A stretch of 19,110 nt of DNA, from positions 1 to 19,110 of the forward strand of contig JACUTX010000029.1 in the NCBI GenBank assembly GCA_014859615.1, read 5' to 3'. This document shows positions 1 through 8,552 of the stretch, in pieces. A program made the translations under genes and the position numbers. Each line of letters opens with the position of its first letter. Position 1 is the first letter of the stretch. The DNA is from Desulfuromonadales bacterium. Lineage in GTDB: Bacteria > Desulfobacterota > Desulfuromonadia > Desulfuromonadales > UBA2294. The notes below the pieces were generated by a model. It was not told where the DNA came from, did not search any database, and saw only the letters and a list, made by a program, of their open reading frames with translations.

Positions 1-954
1 TAGAATATAGGCGCGGTTTTGATGCAGATCGATACCGTTTGGATGCATAAGATTGATTGACGATTCAAGACGCTTAGGTTGGTACGCGTTGCTGACGTCG
101 ATAAGTTGAAGCGCTTTGCTCGGGATTGGCAAGTAGAGAACGTTTTCAACGATTCGCATATTCCAGACTATGCCCGGCATCGCCAGTTCACCAATCTTGC
201 GGGGATTTTCCGGACTGGAGAGGTCGAGAATTTCCAGACGGTATTTTCCGCAAGAGAGGTACATCCGGTTCTGCTCAGTCAAAAGTCCCCAAGCCCCGCT
301 CTTTGCATAGAGGGTGTTGACCAGCCGGGGTGACGTGAGATCAGTTATGTCAATGACCAGCAACCCCTTGGTTCCGGTTGACGCATAAACGGTCTGATTC
401 GATACGGCAAGTTTCAGGATTGACTGATTCTTGAAGGAGAGATGAGAGATGATTGACGGGTTTTCTGCGGAACGGATATCGATCAGATAGAGTCCACTCT
501 GGGCTGAGGCGAGATAAAGAACCGAGTCCTGAACAACGAGATCCCAAGCGGTCCCAATGTCTGGCAACGAGCCGCGCAGGCGCAGCTGCAGCGGATCGCT
601 GATATCGACGATCTGCAATCCAGAATAGCTGTTGGCCAGGTAGGCCAGCTTCTTCTTCTCATCGATGTAAAGACTCTCCAGATTGCCCGGAAGCTGCAGA
701 GAGTTGATTGTGGCATGTCGATTTCTGGCATCCAGACTTATAAATGCCCGTAGTTGATCACCGGGAAGAGTGCCATTAATCGTCAGATCATAAGGGGTAT
801 CGAGGCTGCCGGTGATCCTTTGCGTCAGCTCAACGTCTCTTTGCTTGGATGCCGATGGCTGTGGGGGGGCTATCCAGACGAGGAATAGAATCGTCAGGGC
901 GCAAATCAGTCCTCCCAACAGGGCTGCCAGAACTGTTTTTTTTCTAAATTTCAT
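1..954 (-). CDS. LVIVD-repeat beta-propeller protein, membrane-anchored (3' end outside window)
   Basis: Partial: 318 codons are open from the ATG at 954 down to base 1, with no stop in the window. The N-terminus has a basic start (MKFRKK) followed by one hydrophobic segment at about residues 8-29, so it is a signal anchor or uncleaved signal peptide that puts the rest outside the cytoplasm. The remainder contains a repeat whose core reads like [10 protein letters not shown]. Copies start near residues 112, 154, 197, 239 and 281, spaced 42-43 residues apart. This is the hallmark of LVIVD repeats, which fold as beta-propeller blades. The start overlaps the stop of the upstream hybrid kinase gene by 11 bp, so the two are probably translationally coupled. 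LVIVD proteins have no defined biochemical activity, and a scaffold or ligand-binding role near the kinase's periplasmic sensor is inference only. The gene is easy to miss because it has no stop in the window. Confidence 0.88.
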   Translation of the reverse strand, partial: MKFRKKTVLAALLGGLICALTILFLVWIAPPQPSASKQRDVELTQRITGSLDTPYDLTINGTLPGDQLRAFISLDARNRHATINSLQLPGNLESLYIDEKKKLAYLANSYSGLQIVDISDPLQLRLRGSLPDIGTAWDLVVQDSVLYLASAQSGLYLIDIRSAENPSIISHLSFKNQSILKLAVSNQTVYASTGTKGLLVIDITDLTSPRLVNTLYAKSGAWGLLTEQNRMYLSCGKYRLEILDLSSPENPRKIGELAMPGIVWNMRIVENVLYLPIPSKALQLIDVSNAYQPKRLESSINLMHPNGIDLHQNRAYIL

Positions 955-3004
955 GCTTTGTCTCAGTTCGGGTTGGAAGCCATTTGTCAATAATATCCAG
1001 GAGCTGCTGTTGCCTGAATGGTTTGTTCAGACAGTCATTCATCCCGGCTTTCAGGCAGCGGACTCTCTCCTGCTGGTGAATGTGTGCGGTCAATGCAATA
1101 ATCGGAATGCTCTGGTCGGTTTCACGAATTTTGCGGGTCGCTTCAAAGCCGTCCATATAAGGCATTTCGCAATCCATAAAGATCAGATCGTAGGTGGATG
1201 TTGCGAGAGCTTCAAGAACCAGACGTCCGTCGCCTCTGGTATCGAAGCTGCAGCCAGCTTTGTCGAGGATCATTCCGATAAGTTTCTGGGTGGTTTCGTT
1301 GTCCTCGGCCAGAAGAATATGTCCGCTTTTTGGCAAAGGGTTGGTAAAGGGTGAACAGGGGATCAGAGTCGATGGCGCCTGCCCCCTGCCAGTTTTATCA
1401 GTGTAAACGGCTTCGGGCTCTGCCGGCGTGAGTGGCAGGGAGACCCAGAAGGTGGAACCCTGGTCGGGGACGCTCTGAACGCCGCACTCTCCCTCCATCA
1501 GATGAGTTAGCTCCCGGACGATCGACAGGCCGAGCCCCGAACCGCCAAATTTCCGGGACATGGTATTGTCGGCCTGACAGAACGATTCGAAAACTTTGCT
1601 CTGGATCTCCTCAGTCATGCCGATGCCGCTGTCGGTGATCGACAGTTTGATCGCCGGTTTTCCTTTTTCGTCGATCCTGCTGTTTGCTGTCAGTAAAATT
1701 TCGCCCTGGTGCGTAAATTTCACCGCGTTGCTGATCAGGTTCAATAAGATCTGCTTGATCCGTAAAGCATCACCGTAATAGAAACCGCAGCAGTCGGCAG
1801 GCAAATGGGAGCGAATTCTCAACCTTTTACTCTGAGCCTGATTGGTGAAAAGTGAAAGGACCCTTTCACAGATCTCCTGCATCGAAAACGGAGCTGTTTC
1901 AAGACTTAACTTCCCCGCTTCAATTTTTGAAAAATCGAGAACATCATCGAGAATGTTCAGCAAAAGTTCCCCCGAGTTGCGAATGGTGTCTGCCATCCGT
2001 CGTTCCCTCTCGGGCAGGTTAGTGCAAACCAGTTGTTCTGCCATCCCCATGATGCCGATCATCGGCGTACGAATTTCATGACTCATTTTCGCCAGAAATT
2101 GTGATTTTGCCTGGCTCACCACTTCTGCCGCTTCTTTTGCTTCTTGCAGCGCGTTGATAGCAACCTGCAGTTCTGCATTTTTTTCCTGAATGGAGAGTGT
2201 GCGTTGATGAACCAGAGCTTCGAGATTCTGTCGGTGGGCTTCAAGTTGATCATCACGCAGTTCTATCTGTTCCAGCATGCTATTGAAGCCGAGAATAAGA
2301 GCTCCAATTTCATCGTTAGTTGTTTTCTTTGCACGCAGAGAGAAATCTTTTTTTGCCGAGACGCTGGCCATGATCTCGGCTAATTCATTGATCGGTCGAG
2401 ATATGATTAACTGCATTCGTGCAGAGAGGAAGTAGGCGATGAGTGCCAGTAGCATGAAAACCGCGAAACTGGCGGCCACAATATGATAAACGGATTGATA
2501 GAGTCTGGAGAGGTTCGCCTGCAAAACAACAATACCGTGCAGCCCGTCGGTAGTGATGATGGGGGAAAAAAGATTGAGTCGATCTGAATCGAAGCGGTGA
2601 TGACTTGTTTTATCCCTGATTACCTGCAGGATCTCATTCCGGTTGAGTTCGAGCTTTTTGTCCGGATTGTTCCCCAGATCACCTCTGCCGAGATAGTGGG
2701 CGATCGGATCCCCTTTAGCCGAGAGGATATACGCTGCCATAATGTCGGGTTCACTGGCGAGCGAAGCGAGTATCTGTTTGGCGATCTGATTTTTTTTCAG
2801 GGTGATGGCAGGTTGTGCATTGATGCCGATAATGCCGGCAGTTGTCGTGAGACGGTTGACCATCGATTGCTGATAGGAGAAAACTTCGGACAGGATGGAT
2901 GATCCGGAGGCCAAAAACAGGACGATCAGGCTGGTCAACATGATAATGCTGATCAGCTTCTGTTTCAGAGGTGTTCTTCTTATAAATTCACTCAGCAGGC
3001 CCAT
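944..3004 (-). CDS. Membrane-bound hybrid sensor histidine kinase with receiver domain
   Basis: 686 residues. TM1 lies at about 17-40, an extracytoplasmic sensor of about 130 residues follows (resembling CHASE8-type sensors, unproven), then TM2 at about 174-196, HAMP at about 196-250, and a coiled linker at 250-297. HisKA has phospho-acceptor His309 in SHEIRTP. The ATPase domain has the N box around Asn426, G1 DSGIG at 458-462 and G2 GGSGLGL at 487-493. The C-terminal receiver at about 561-676 has acidic residues Glu567/Asp568, phospho-acceptor Asp611, Thr639 and Lys661, so kinase and receiver both look functional. There is no HPt or output domain, so phosphate must leave to a separate HPt protein or the receiver acts as an internal brake. 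The H-box reads [10 protein letters not shown] where most hybrid kinases have Asn at the Ile316 position. It lies 10 bp after the NtrC-type gene and overlaps the LVIVD gene by 11 bp. The stimulus is unknown. Confidence 0.93.
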   Translation of the reverse strand: MGLLSEFIRRTPLKQKLISIIMLTSLIVLFLASGSSILSEVFSYQQSMVNRLTTTAGIIGINAQPAITLKKNQIAKQILASLASEPDIMAAYILSAKGDPIAHYLGRGDLGNNPDKKLELNRNEILQVIRDKTSHHRFDSDRLNLFSPIITTDGLHGIVVLQANLSRLYQSVYHIVAASFAVFMLLALIAYFLSARMQLIISRPINELAEIMASVSAKKDFSLRAKKTTNDEIGALILGFNSMLEQIELRDDQLEAHRQNLEALVHQRTLSIQEKNAELQVAINALQEAKEAAEVVSQAKSQFLAKMSHEIRTPMIGIMGMAEQLVCTNLPERERRMADTIRNSGELLLNILDDVLDFSKIEAGKLSLETAPFSMQEICERVLSLFTNQAQSKRLRIRSHLPADCCGFYYGDALRIKQILLNLISNAVKFTHQGEILLTANSRIDEKGKPAIKLSITDSGIGMTEEIQSKVFESFCQADNTMSRKFGGSGLGLSIVRELTHLMEGECGVQSVPDQGSTFWVSLPLTPAEPEAVYTDKTGRGQAPSTLIPCSPFTNPLPKSGHILLAEDNETTQKLIGMILDKAGCSFDTRGDGRLVLEALATSTYDLIFMDCEMPYMDGFEATRKIRETDQSIPIIALTAHIHQQERVRCLKAGMNDCLNKPFRQQQLLDIIDKWLPTRTETKHEI

Positions 3005-3014
3005 AGTGATTTGT

Positions 3015-4448
3015 TTACCCTTTTTTTATCTCAATACCGAGTGTCTGTATCTTTTTACGTAACGTATTGCGATTGATACCGAGAATTTCGGCTGCTCTGA
3101 CCTGATTGTTGCGCGTCTTAAGCAGAATGATTTTGATCAGGGGGCGTTCCATCTGTTGCAGAACCATATCGTACAGGTCGTCAAGTTCGTTGATGTCCAT
3201 TTGTGCCAGTGAAGCGTTTAATTTGCCGGTGATCAGGTCCTCCAGTGACGCCCCCTTTTCAGAGACGGTCGAACGGGGGACAAGATCGGGGAAGTCGGTC
3301 GGGGCCAAGATCTTATCTGAGGCAAGAAGGGTTGCCCGGTAGAGGGTATTTTCGAGCTCACGGATGTTTCCGGGCCAATGATAGCTGCGCAAGAGGTTCA
3401 TCGTCTCTTCACAGCAGCCCTGAATTTTTACGCCGAGTTCTTCGTTGGCTTTATTGATAAAAAAATGAGTCAGATCGTGGATGTCTTCCATCCGTTCACG
3501 CAGTGGCGGCAAGACGATCGGTACAACATTAAGCCGGTAAAAGAGATCTTCGCGAAACTCATTCAGCTTTATTTTTTCAGCTATATTCTGGTTTGTTGCG
3601 GCAATGATGCGCACATCAACTTGAATCGTGGTGTTGCCGCCTGTACGGGTAATCTCTTTTTCCTGCAGAACACGCAGCAGCTTTGTTTGCAGCTCAAGGG
3701 GCATATCTCCTATCTCATCGAGAAACAGGGTTCCGCCTTTGGCCTGTTCAAATTTGCCGAAGCGCCGCTCTGTCGCCCCGGTGAACGCACCTTTTTCATG
3801 CCCAAAAAGCTCACTTTCCAACAGCTCCCTCGGAATTGCTGCACAGTTAATGGCGACAAACGGCTTGCCGAGTCTTCGACTATTGTAATGCAGGGCGCGG
3901 GCAATCAGCTCCTTGCCGGTCCCCGACTCGCCAGTGATCAAAACGGTAACATCCGATGCTGCCGTCTTGCCGACAATTTTATAAACCTGCTGCATTGCGG
4001 CGCTGCTGCCGATAATAGCGCGATGGAGCCGATAAGGTTCTTGTAGCTCTGTTTTGAGTTGATGGACTTCAGTTGTGATATCAAGGGCTTTTTGTGCTTT
4101 GAGTATAATGGCATCGAGAGCGTTGAGATCAAAAGGCTTGGTAATGTAATCGTAAGCCCCCAGTTTCATCGCCGTGACAGCATTTTCCATGGAGGACTCG
4201 GCGGTCATTATGATGACCAGTTTATCCGGCCGCAACTCCCGGAATCGTTGCAACAGTTCAAGTCCGGTTGTGCCGGGCATCTTGATGTCGAGGATCGCAA
4301 GATCATATTCGTTGCGATCAAACAGGTTCTGAGCTTGATCGCCATTTGCTGCAAGATCGACGCTGAACCCTTTTTTTTCGAGCGCTTTTGCTAAAACCCA
4401 GCGCATGCTCTCTTCATCATCGGCGACCAGTATACGATTGATAGACAT
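3015..4448 (-). CDS. ntrC: Sigma-54-dependent response regulator, NtrC family
   Basis: 477 residues from the ATG at 4448 ([13 protein letters not shown]). An in-frame ATG upstream at 4691 would add 81 residues with no family match, lying wholly inside the kinase gene, so I reject it. AAGGA lies 10 nt before the chosen start and shares bases with the kinase stop. The receiver at 1-120 has Asp10, Asp11, phospho-acceptor Asp54 and Lys104. The AAA+ domain has Walker A GESGTGKE (173-180), the sigma-54 contact loop GAFTGA (220-225) and Walker B ending LFLDEIGD (241-248). The C-terminal Fis-type helix-turn-helix spans about 448-470. It should be phosphorylated by the adjacent PAS kinase and activate sigma-54 promoters. 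The order dusB-ntrB-ntrC supports a nitrogen-control type regulator. In Geobacter the NtrB/NtrC-like pair GnfL/GnfM controls nitrogen fixation, and this could be that pair, but I cannot confirm it. Targets are not visible here. Confidence 0.92.
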   Translation of the reverse strand: MSINRILVADDEESMRWVLAKALEKKGFSVDLAANGDQAQNLFDRNEYDLAILDIKMPGTTGLELLQRFRELRPDKLVIIMTAESSMENAVTAMKLGAYDYITKPFDLNALDAIILKAQKALDITTEVHQLKTELQEPYRLHRAIIGSSAAMQQVYKIVGKTAASDVTVLITGESGTGKELIARALHYNSRRLGKPFVAINCAAIPRELLESELFGHEKGAFTGATERRFGKFEQAKGGTLFLDEIGDMPLELQTKLLRVLQEKEITRTGGNTTIQVDVRIIAATNQNIAEKIKLNEFREDLFYRLNVVPIVLPPLRERMEDIHDLTHFFINKANEELGVKIQGCCEETMNLLRSYHWPGNIRELENTLYRATLLASDKILAPTDFPDLVPRSTVSEKGASLEDLITGKLNASLAQMDINELDDLYDMVLQQMERPLIKIILLKTRNNQVRAAEILGINRNTLRKKIQTLGIEIKKG

Positions 4449-4461
4449 AAAATATTTGTCC

Positions 4462-5598
4462 TTAAAAAGGGATTTGTGTCGGAAGTTTTTTGTCAATATT
4501 GCGAATAAAGGGGATAAAAAAGGTGAACGCCGCCCCTTTTTCTGTTCTGTTGCGCGCTTTGATAAAGCCGTTGTGGGTGTCGGCAATTTTTTGGCAGGTC
4601 GACAAGCCGAGACCGGTCCCCTGATTCTTGCTGGAAAAAAAGGGTGTGAATATCTTCTCCATATCCGCAGCATCGATGCCCGGTCCATCATCGGCGACTT
4701 CTATGGTAACCCAAGGTATCGGTCTGTTTTCGGGTGACATCAGATGGTAATCCGTAGCGATACGGGTCGAGATGTCGATCCGTCCTCCGGTCTCTACAGC
4801 TTCGGCGGCATTTTTTACCAGGTTGAGCAACAGCCGGGTTAACAGTGATTCATCGCCACGGATCGGCGGGATACTTGTATCGAGGTTCAGGACAAATTCC
4901 AGATGACGGCTGCGGTGTGCTTCCTTTTGCAGTAAAACAATATCGCGAAGAATCTGGGAGAGGTCTGTCTCGCCCATGCTCTCGACACGAGGGCGAGCCA
5001 GATTCATTAGTTCTTCAATAATACCGTTGATGCGTTCAACCTCGTGGATGACAACATCGGTGTAATCTGCCAAGGGGCTGTCACTCCCCAGTTCCATCCC
5101 GAGAAGTTGTGCTGCACCGCGGATACCACCGAGCGGGTTTTTGACCTCGTGCGCTAATCCGGCGGCGAGGGTTCCAAGCATGGAGAGCCGATCGGCCTGA
5201 CGCAGTGCGGTCTCCAGCTCGCGTAAGCGCGTCAGATCGCGAATGATCAGTACAATCCCCTCCTGTGAACCGTTCTGGTCAAAGAGAGGAGAGACCGAGA
5301 GACTGATCGGGGTCGGTAAGCTGTGCGGACGATTCAGTTCAATCTGCTCATCATCCGATATCGGTCGTTCTTCTTCAAGGGCGAGTCGAATCAGGTCTAT
5401 GATGCGCGGCTGATCGGCAAAAAGGGAGCTGTAGTGACGTCCGATGCATTGCCTTCGAGAGAGCCTCATACAGGCTTCAGCCGCCGGGTTGAACAGGATG
5501 ATCTGGCCGTTCAAATTGGTCGCCAGAACCGCCCGGTCTATGTTTTCGATGACACGAACAAAGAGTTCCGGGTCAGCTATAGTGAGCTCAGGAGACAT
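4462..5598 (-). CDS. ntrB: Soluble PAS-domain sensor histidine kinase, NtrB type
   Basis: 378 residues with no membrane segment, so a cytoplasmic kinase. The PAS domain covers about 10-125. HisKA has His150 in LAHEVKNPLGGIRG, the form typical of NtrB and other NtrC-partner kinases. The ATPase domain has Asn263 in the N box, DDGPG (303-307) and GTGLGL (327-332). It should phosphorylate the response regulator encoded 13 bp downstream and probably also dephosphorylate it. Its start overlaps the dusB stop by 11 bp (shared sequence ATGTCTCCTGA), so it is likely translationally coupled to dusB. In the classic NtrB system PII protein controls the kinase; no glnB or glnA is in the window, so the input is open. 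The NtrB label rests on domain make-up and on the dusB-ntrB-ntrC order. Confidence 0.9.
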   Translation of the reverse strand: MSPELTIADPELFVRVIENIDRAVLATNLNGQIILFNPAAEACMRLSRRQCIGRHYSSLFADQPRIIDLIRLALEEERPISDDEQIELNRPHSLPTPISLSVSPLFDQNGSQEGIVLIIRDLTRLRELETALRQADRLSMLGTLAAGLAHEVKNPLGGIRGAAQLLGMELGSDSPLADYTDVVIHEVERINGIIEELMNLARPRVESMGETDLSQILRDIVLLQKEAHRSRHLEFVLNLDTSIPPIRGDESLLTRLLLNLVKNAAEAVETGGRIDISTRIATDYHLMSPENRPIPWVTIEVADDGPGIDAADMEKIFTPFFSSKNQGTGLGLSTCQKIADTHNGFIKARNRTEKGAAFTFFIPFIRNIDKKLPTQIPF

Positions 5599-6577
5599 TT
5601 AATCCCTCATCTTCTGCCTGCAGGGACGAAAAAAAATGATCCAGCAGCGCTTCTTGTGCGACAACTGTTGGCGCCTGATTAATCGATGCGCGAAAACTAG
5701 CGGCTCCTTTTAATCCGCGCACGTACCAGCAGAGGTGTTTGCGCATTTCGAGCAGGGCTTTTCTTTCGCCGGAAAAGTCCACCTGTAGTGCCAGATGCTC
5801 CAGTGCGGCTAATTTCTTCTCTCTATACGTTGGGGCGCAGCAAGGCGCTTCTCCCTGGAGGAGCCGGACGGTATCCCGAATCAGCCAGGGATTCCCGTAA
5901 CTCCCTCTTCCGATCATGACCGCGTCACACCCGGTGACCTCGACCATTTTCAGTGCATCCCGGGGTTCAAAAATGTCACCACTACCGATGATCGGAATAC
6001 CGATCGCCGCCTTCAACTGCCGGATCTGGTCCCACTGCGCTTCCCCGCTGAAGCCCTGGCTGCGTGTTCGCGGGTGAAGCGTAATCGCATCGACCCCTTC
6101 ATCTTCGGCAATTCGACCGATTTCAAGAAAGTTTATGGTCTCGTGATCCCATCCCGAGCGTATTTTGATCGTCAAGGGGTGGGAGGTCGCCGCTCTTACT
6201 GCACGAAGGATTTTTTTTACACGGGGCGGATCTTTCAGAAGCGCACTCCCTGAACCGCCACGGACAACTTTACTGACCGGACACCCCAGGTTCAGGTCGA
6301 GCAGATCGCCATCTGACTCGATTCGTTTCGCCGCTTCGGCAAGATCGTGCGGGTCATTGCCGAACAGCTGAATAGCAAGTGGCCGCTCTGCCTCCGAACT
6401 TATTAATAATTCACGGGTACGTGGACCGGCGTAAATCAACCCCTTGGCGCTGATCATTTCAGAGCAGACGAGACTTGCGCCGAACCGTTTCATCACAATC
6501 CGGTACGGTAAATCGGCTATTCCGGCCATAGGGGCAAGAAGAACCCTGTTTTTGAGTTGCAGTGAACCGATTTTCAT
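5588..6577 (-). CDS. dusB: tRNA-dihydrouridine synthase B (NifR3 family)
   Basis: FMN-dependent enzyme that reduces specific uridines in the tRNA D-loop to dihydrouridine using NADPH. From the ATG at 6577 the protein has 329 residues, close to the family norm of about 320-330, and begins with the usual MKIGSLQLKNRVLLAPMAG-like opening. Family signatures include LAPMAGIADLPYR, the LNLGCPVSKVVRGGSGSALL stretch with its catalytic Cys, KIRSGWD, and the late FMN-binding GSGDI and MIGRGSYGNPW motifs of the TIM barrel. A GTG at 6622 in the same frame has a good AGAGG seven nt upstream and would add 15 atypical residues, so a longer form is possible. It is first in the operon and overlaps ntrB by 11 bp. 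Its alphaproteobacterial homologue nifR3 also sits directly upstream of ntrBC. Confidence 0.95.
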   Translation of the reverse strand: MKIGSLQLKNRVLLAPMAGIADLPYRIVMKRFGASLVCSEMISAKGLIYAGPRTRELLISSEAERPLAIQLFGNDPHDLAEAAKRIESDGDLLDLNLGCPVSKVVRGGSGSALLKDPPRVKKILRAVRAATSHPLTIKIRSGWDHETINFLEIGRIAEDEGVDAITLHPRTRSQGFSGEAQWDQIRQLKAAIGIPIIGSGDIFEPRDALKMVEVTGCDAVMIGRGSYGNPWLIRDTVRLLQGEAPCCAPTYREKKLAALEHLALQVDFSGERKALLEMRKHLCWYVRGLKGAASFRASINQAPTVVAQEALLDHFFSSLQAEDEGLNVS

Positions 6578-6683
6578 AAATCCATACTCTGGTAATTGCT
6601 TAAAAAATATGCAGTTTATCACCAGTCAACCTCTTTGCCTAGAGGAAAACGTACCAATAATCAACTTGCATAAAGAGTAAATT

Positions 6684-6702
6684 TTCGCATACTGTATACG
6701 AA
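6684..6702. promoter_or_regulatory. Operator-like 19-bp palindrome upstream of gltA promoter
   Basis: TTCGCATACTGTATACGAA is a near-perfect inverted repeat centred on 6693: apart from the central base only one position in each arm is unmatched. It ends 7 bp before the -35 box of the gltA promoter and lies between two divergent operons, so a dimeric regulator could act on gltA, dusB or both. The core GTATAC resembles sites of some GntR-family regulators. In Geobacter the repressor HgtR controls gltA, but I do not recall its site well enough to assign this one. Confidence 0.5.
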
Positions 6703-6709
6703 ATTACCC

Positions 6710-6738
6710 TTGACATCTGGTGTTTGAATTGATAGAAC
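6710..6738 (+). promoter_or_regulatory. Putative sigma-70 promoter of gltA
   Basis: Perfect -35 box TTGACA at 6710-6715, 17-bp spacer, and -10 box TAGAAC at 6733-6738 (4 of 6 to consensus). It is oriented toward gltA and would give a leader of about 200 nt. The strong -35 and optimal spacing are the main support. The weak -10 and nearby palindrome would fit a regulated promoter. Confidence 0.55.
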
Positions 6739-6945
6739 AATATTTGAAAAATGATATGAAGAAAATAACATTAATGACTTTTAAGTCTGGTGTTCAGGGC
6801 TCATTAAGCTGAATTTAAACGGTTTTTAGTTGTCTCATAGTTTAGTTTTGCGTCGGTACGGCATTTTGGATCTATCCATTTTTGGTCGTGCTTCTTTTAC
6901 TTGGGCGGGGTCTACCCGTCACTTTTTCCAAAGGAGAAATTGAGT

Positions 6946-8259
6946 ATGTCGACATTGAAAGAAACTCTGCGTAAAAAAATTGATGCGCATCGTCCCCGTA
7001 CAACCCGCCTGGTTAAAGAATTCAGTGATGTTTCGCTTGGCGAGGTCACTATCGGTCAGTGTATCGGTGGTGCACGTGGTATCAAATCTCTTGTTACTGA
7101 TATTTCATATCTCGATCCGATGGAAGGGATCCGCTTCCGTGGCATGACCATTCCAGAGACCTTTGCCGCATTGCCGAAGGTTCCGGGCAAGGATCAGCCC
7201 TATGTGGAAGGGTTCTGGTATCTGTTGTTGACCGGTGATGTCCCGACCATGGAGCAGACACTGGAAGTTGTTGCCGACTGGAAAAAGCGTTCTGTAGTTC
7301 CGCAGTACGTATATGATGTCCTCAATGCCCTGCCTGATGACAGCCATCCGATGGCCATGTTCTCTTCTGCCGTTCTGGCGATGCAGCGCGACTCGGTTTT
7401 CGCCAAGACTTACGCCTCCGGCAAGTTCAATAAAATGACCTGCTGGGAAGATATGTACGAAGATTCCAACAATATGATGGCCAAGCTCGGTCCGATCGGT
7501 GCTTACATCTATCGCAAGAAGTACAAGAACAACAAGCAGATTGCTGCTGATCCGAACCTCGATATGGGCGGTAACTTTGCCCACATGATGGGTGTTGATG
7601 CCCCTTATGATGATGTCGCCCGGATGTACTTCATTCTGCACTCCGATCATGAATCCGGCAACGTATCGGCACATACGACACACTTGGTCGCTTCGGCTCT
7701 CTCTGACGCTTACTATGCGTACAGTGCCGGACTTAACGGTCTTGCCGGTCCGCTGCATGGCCTCGCTAACGAAGAAGTTCTGCGCTGGACCCAGGCCTTT
7801 ATGGAAAAACTCGGCGGCGAAGTCCCGACCGAAGAGAAACTCAAGGAAGCTCTCTGGGCAACCCTGAACAGCGGTCAGGTTATTCCGGGTTACGGCCATG
7901 CCGTTCTGCGCAAGACCGACCCGCGCTACATCTCACAGCGCGAATTCTGCCTCAAGACCGAAGGTCTCAAAGACTACCCGCTGTTCCAACTGGTCCGGAT
8001 GATCTTCGAAGTTGCACCGGGAGTTCTGACCGAGCATGGTAAAGCCAAAAATCCTTGGCCGAACGTTGATGCCCAGTCCGGCGTTATTCAGTGGTATTAT
8101 GGTGTCACCCAGTACGAGTTTTACACCGTCCTGTTTGGTATCGGCCGTGCTCTCGGTTGTCTTGCCAACATCACTTGGGACCGTGCTCTTGGCTACGGTA
8201 TCGAGCGTCCGAAGTCGGTCACAACCGCGATGCTGGAAGCTGCTGCCGGAATCAAGTAA
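6946..8259 (+). CDS. gltA: Citrate synthase, eukaryotic-like type
   Basis: Condenses acetyl-CoA and oxaloacetate to citrate, the entry step of the oxidative TCA cycle. The protein has 437 residues from the ATG at 6946, which has AAGGAG at 6931-6936, nine nt upstream. A TTG at 6901 would add 15 residues across the Shine-Dalgarno and is rejected. Active-site residues are in place: His271 in GPLHGLANEE, His318 in PGYGHAVLRKTDPR and Asp375 in NVDAQSGV, with His235 in HSDHE. The sequence resembles mitochondrial enzymes more than the hexameric NADH-inhibited enzymes of enteric bacteria; a citrate synthase of this type is known from Geobacteraceae. It is monocistronic, with its own promoter and terminator. 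As the first TCA enzyme in an acetate oxidiser it is a likely control point, which fits the operator-like palindrome upstream. Confidence 0.96.
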   Translation: MSTLKETLRKKIDAHRPRTTRLVKEFSDVSLGEVTIGQCIGGARGIKSLVTDISYLDPMEGIRFRGMTIPETFAALPKVPGKDQPYVEGFWYLLLTGDVPTMEQTLEVVADWKKRSVVPQYVYDVLNALPDDSHPMAMFSSAVLAMQRDSVFAKTYASGKFNKMTCWEDMYEDSNNMMAKLGPIGAYIYRKKYKNNKQIAADPNLDMGGNFAHMMGVDAPYDDVARMYFILHSDHESGNVSAHTTHLVASALSDAYYAYSAGLNGLAGPLHGLANEEVLRWTQAFMEKLGGEVPTEEKLKEALWATLNSGQVIPGYGHAVLRKTDPRYISQREFCLKTEGLKDYPLFQLVRMIFEVAPGVLTEHGKAKNPWPNVDAQSGVIQWYYGVTQYEFYTVLFGIGRALGCLANITWDRALGYGIERPKSVTTAMLEAAAGIK

Positions 8260-8288
8260 TCTGATAAATTTTTGCAACTGTTGCATTT

Positions 8289-8322
8289 AAGCGGGGATGC
8301 CATCGGCATCCCCGCTTTTTTT
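8289..8322 (+). terminator. Intrinsic terminator of gltA
   Basis: A perfect 13-bp stem (AAGCGGGGATGCC paired with GGCATCCCCGCTT, loop ATC) is followed by an uninterrupted T run to 8322. It starts 29 bp after the gltA stop and closes that transcription unit. Confidence 0.93.
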
Positions 8323-8552
8323 AATTTATGTCGTTCTGTTTTGTTCTCCTGCTCGTTGAGGCGAGAGCATGCCGTTGTCTGTTGTAATTTATAATCTTTA
8401 CAGGAAACAAAGAGATTGTTAACATCGCCTGTTATTTGTTTATTCCTAAAGTTTTTTGCGCCGTAAAAATGAGCTACCTTGTCGGGTATCTATTTTGTCC
8501 AGTTGATTTATTTTTTTATTTATCCTTACCCTTTTTTTGATTCGGTCTGTAG
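8323..8552. other. Promoter-bearing spacer upstream of smc
   Basis: 230 bp of AT-rich sequence with no ORF I would call. The smc operon promoter must lie here, but no -35/-10 pair stands out. The best weak pair is TTGTTA at 8416-8421 with TTTATT at 8439-8444. T-rich tracts run at about 8509-8538, and no clear Shine-Dalgarno precedes the smc ATG. Confidence 0.5.

Larger units (their letters stand above)
6578..6945. other. Divergent intergenic region between dusB and gltA
   Basis: 368 bp with no convincing gene. It holds, from left to right, an AGAGG ribosome-binding-like site for the alternative dusB GTG start (minus strand, around 6632), the 19-bp palindrome at 6684-6702, the gltA promoter at 6710-6738, and a roughly 200-nt AT-rich gltA leader. 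The leader contains a small palindrome, GACTTTTAAGTC, at about 6777-6788. I could not identify a clear minus-strand promoter for dusB, although it must lie here. Confidence 0.7.

Noticed and set aside
812..1354. 180-codon plus-strand frame opposite the LVIVD/hybrid kinase junction
   Set aside because: It is antisense to two genes whose minus-strand reading frames show clear domains; no family resemblance.
3378..4046. 222-codon plus-strand frame antisense to ntrC
   Set aside because: Antisense to the AAA+ domain of a clear gene; composition is that of a reverse-frame shadow.
4449..4691. 81-residue N-terminal extension of the NtrC-type regulator
   Set aside because: It lies within the ntrB coding region in another frame, has no resemblance to the family, and the downstream ATG at 4448 gives a standard receiver start with a suitable AAGGA.
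6756..6812. Possible 18-residue leader peptide in the gltA leader (MKKITLMTFKSGVQGSLS)
   Set aside because: No Shine-Dalgarno before the ATG and no enrichment of a regulatory amino acid; chance is likely.
7105..7899. 264-codon open frame on the minus strand inside gltA
   Set aside because: A shadow of a well-conserved gene; the translation shows no recognisable family and there is no promoter or ribosome-binding context.
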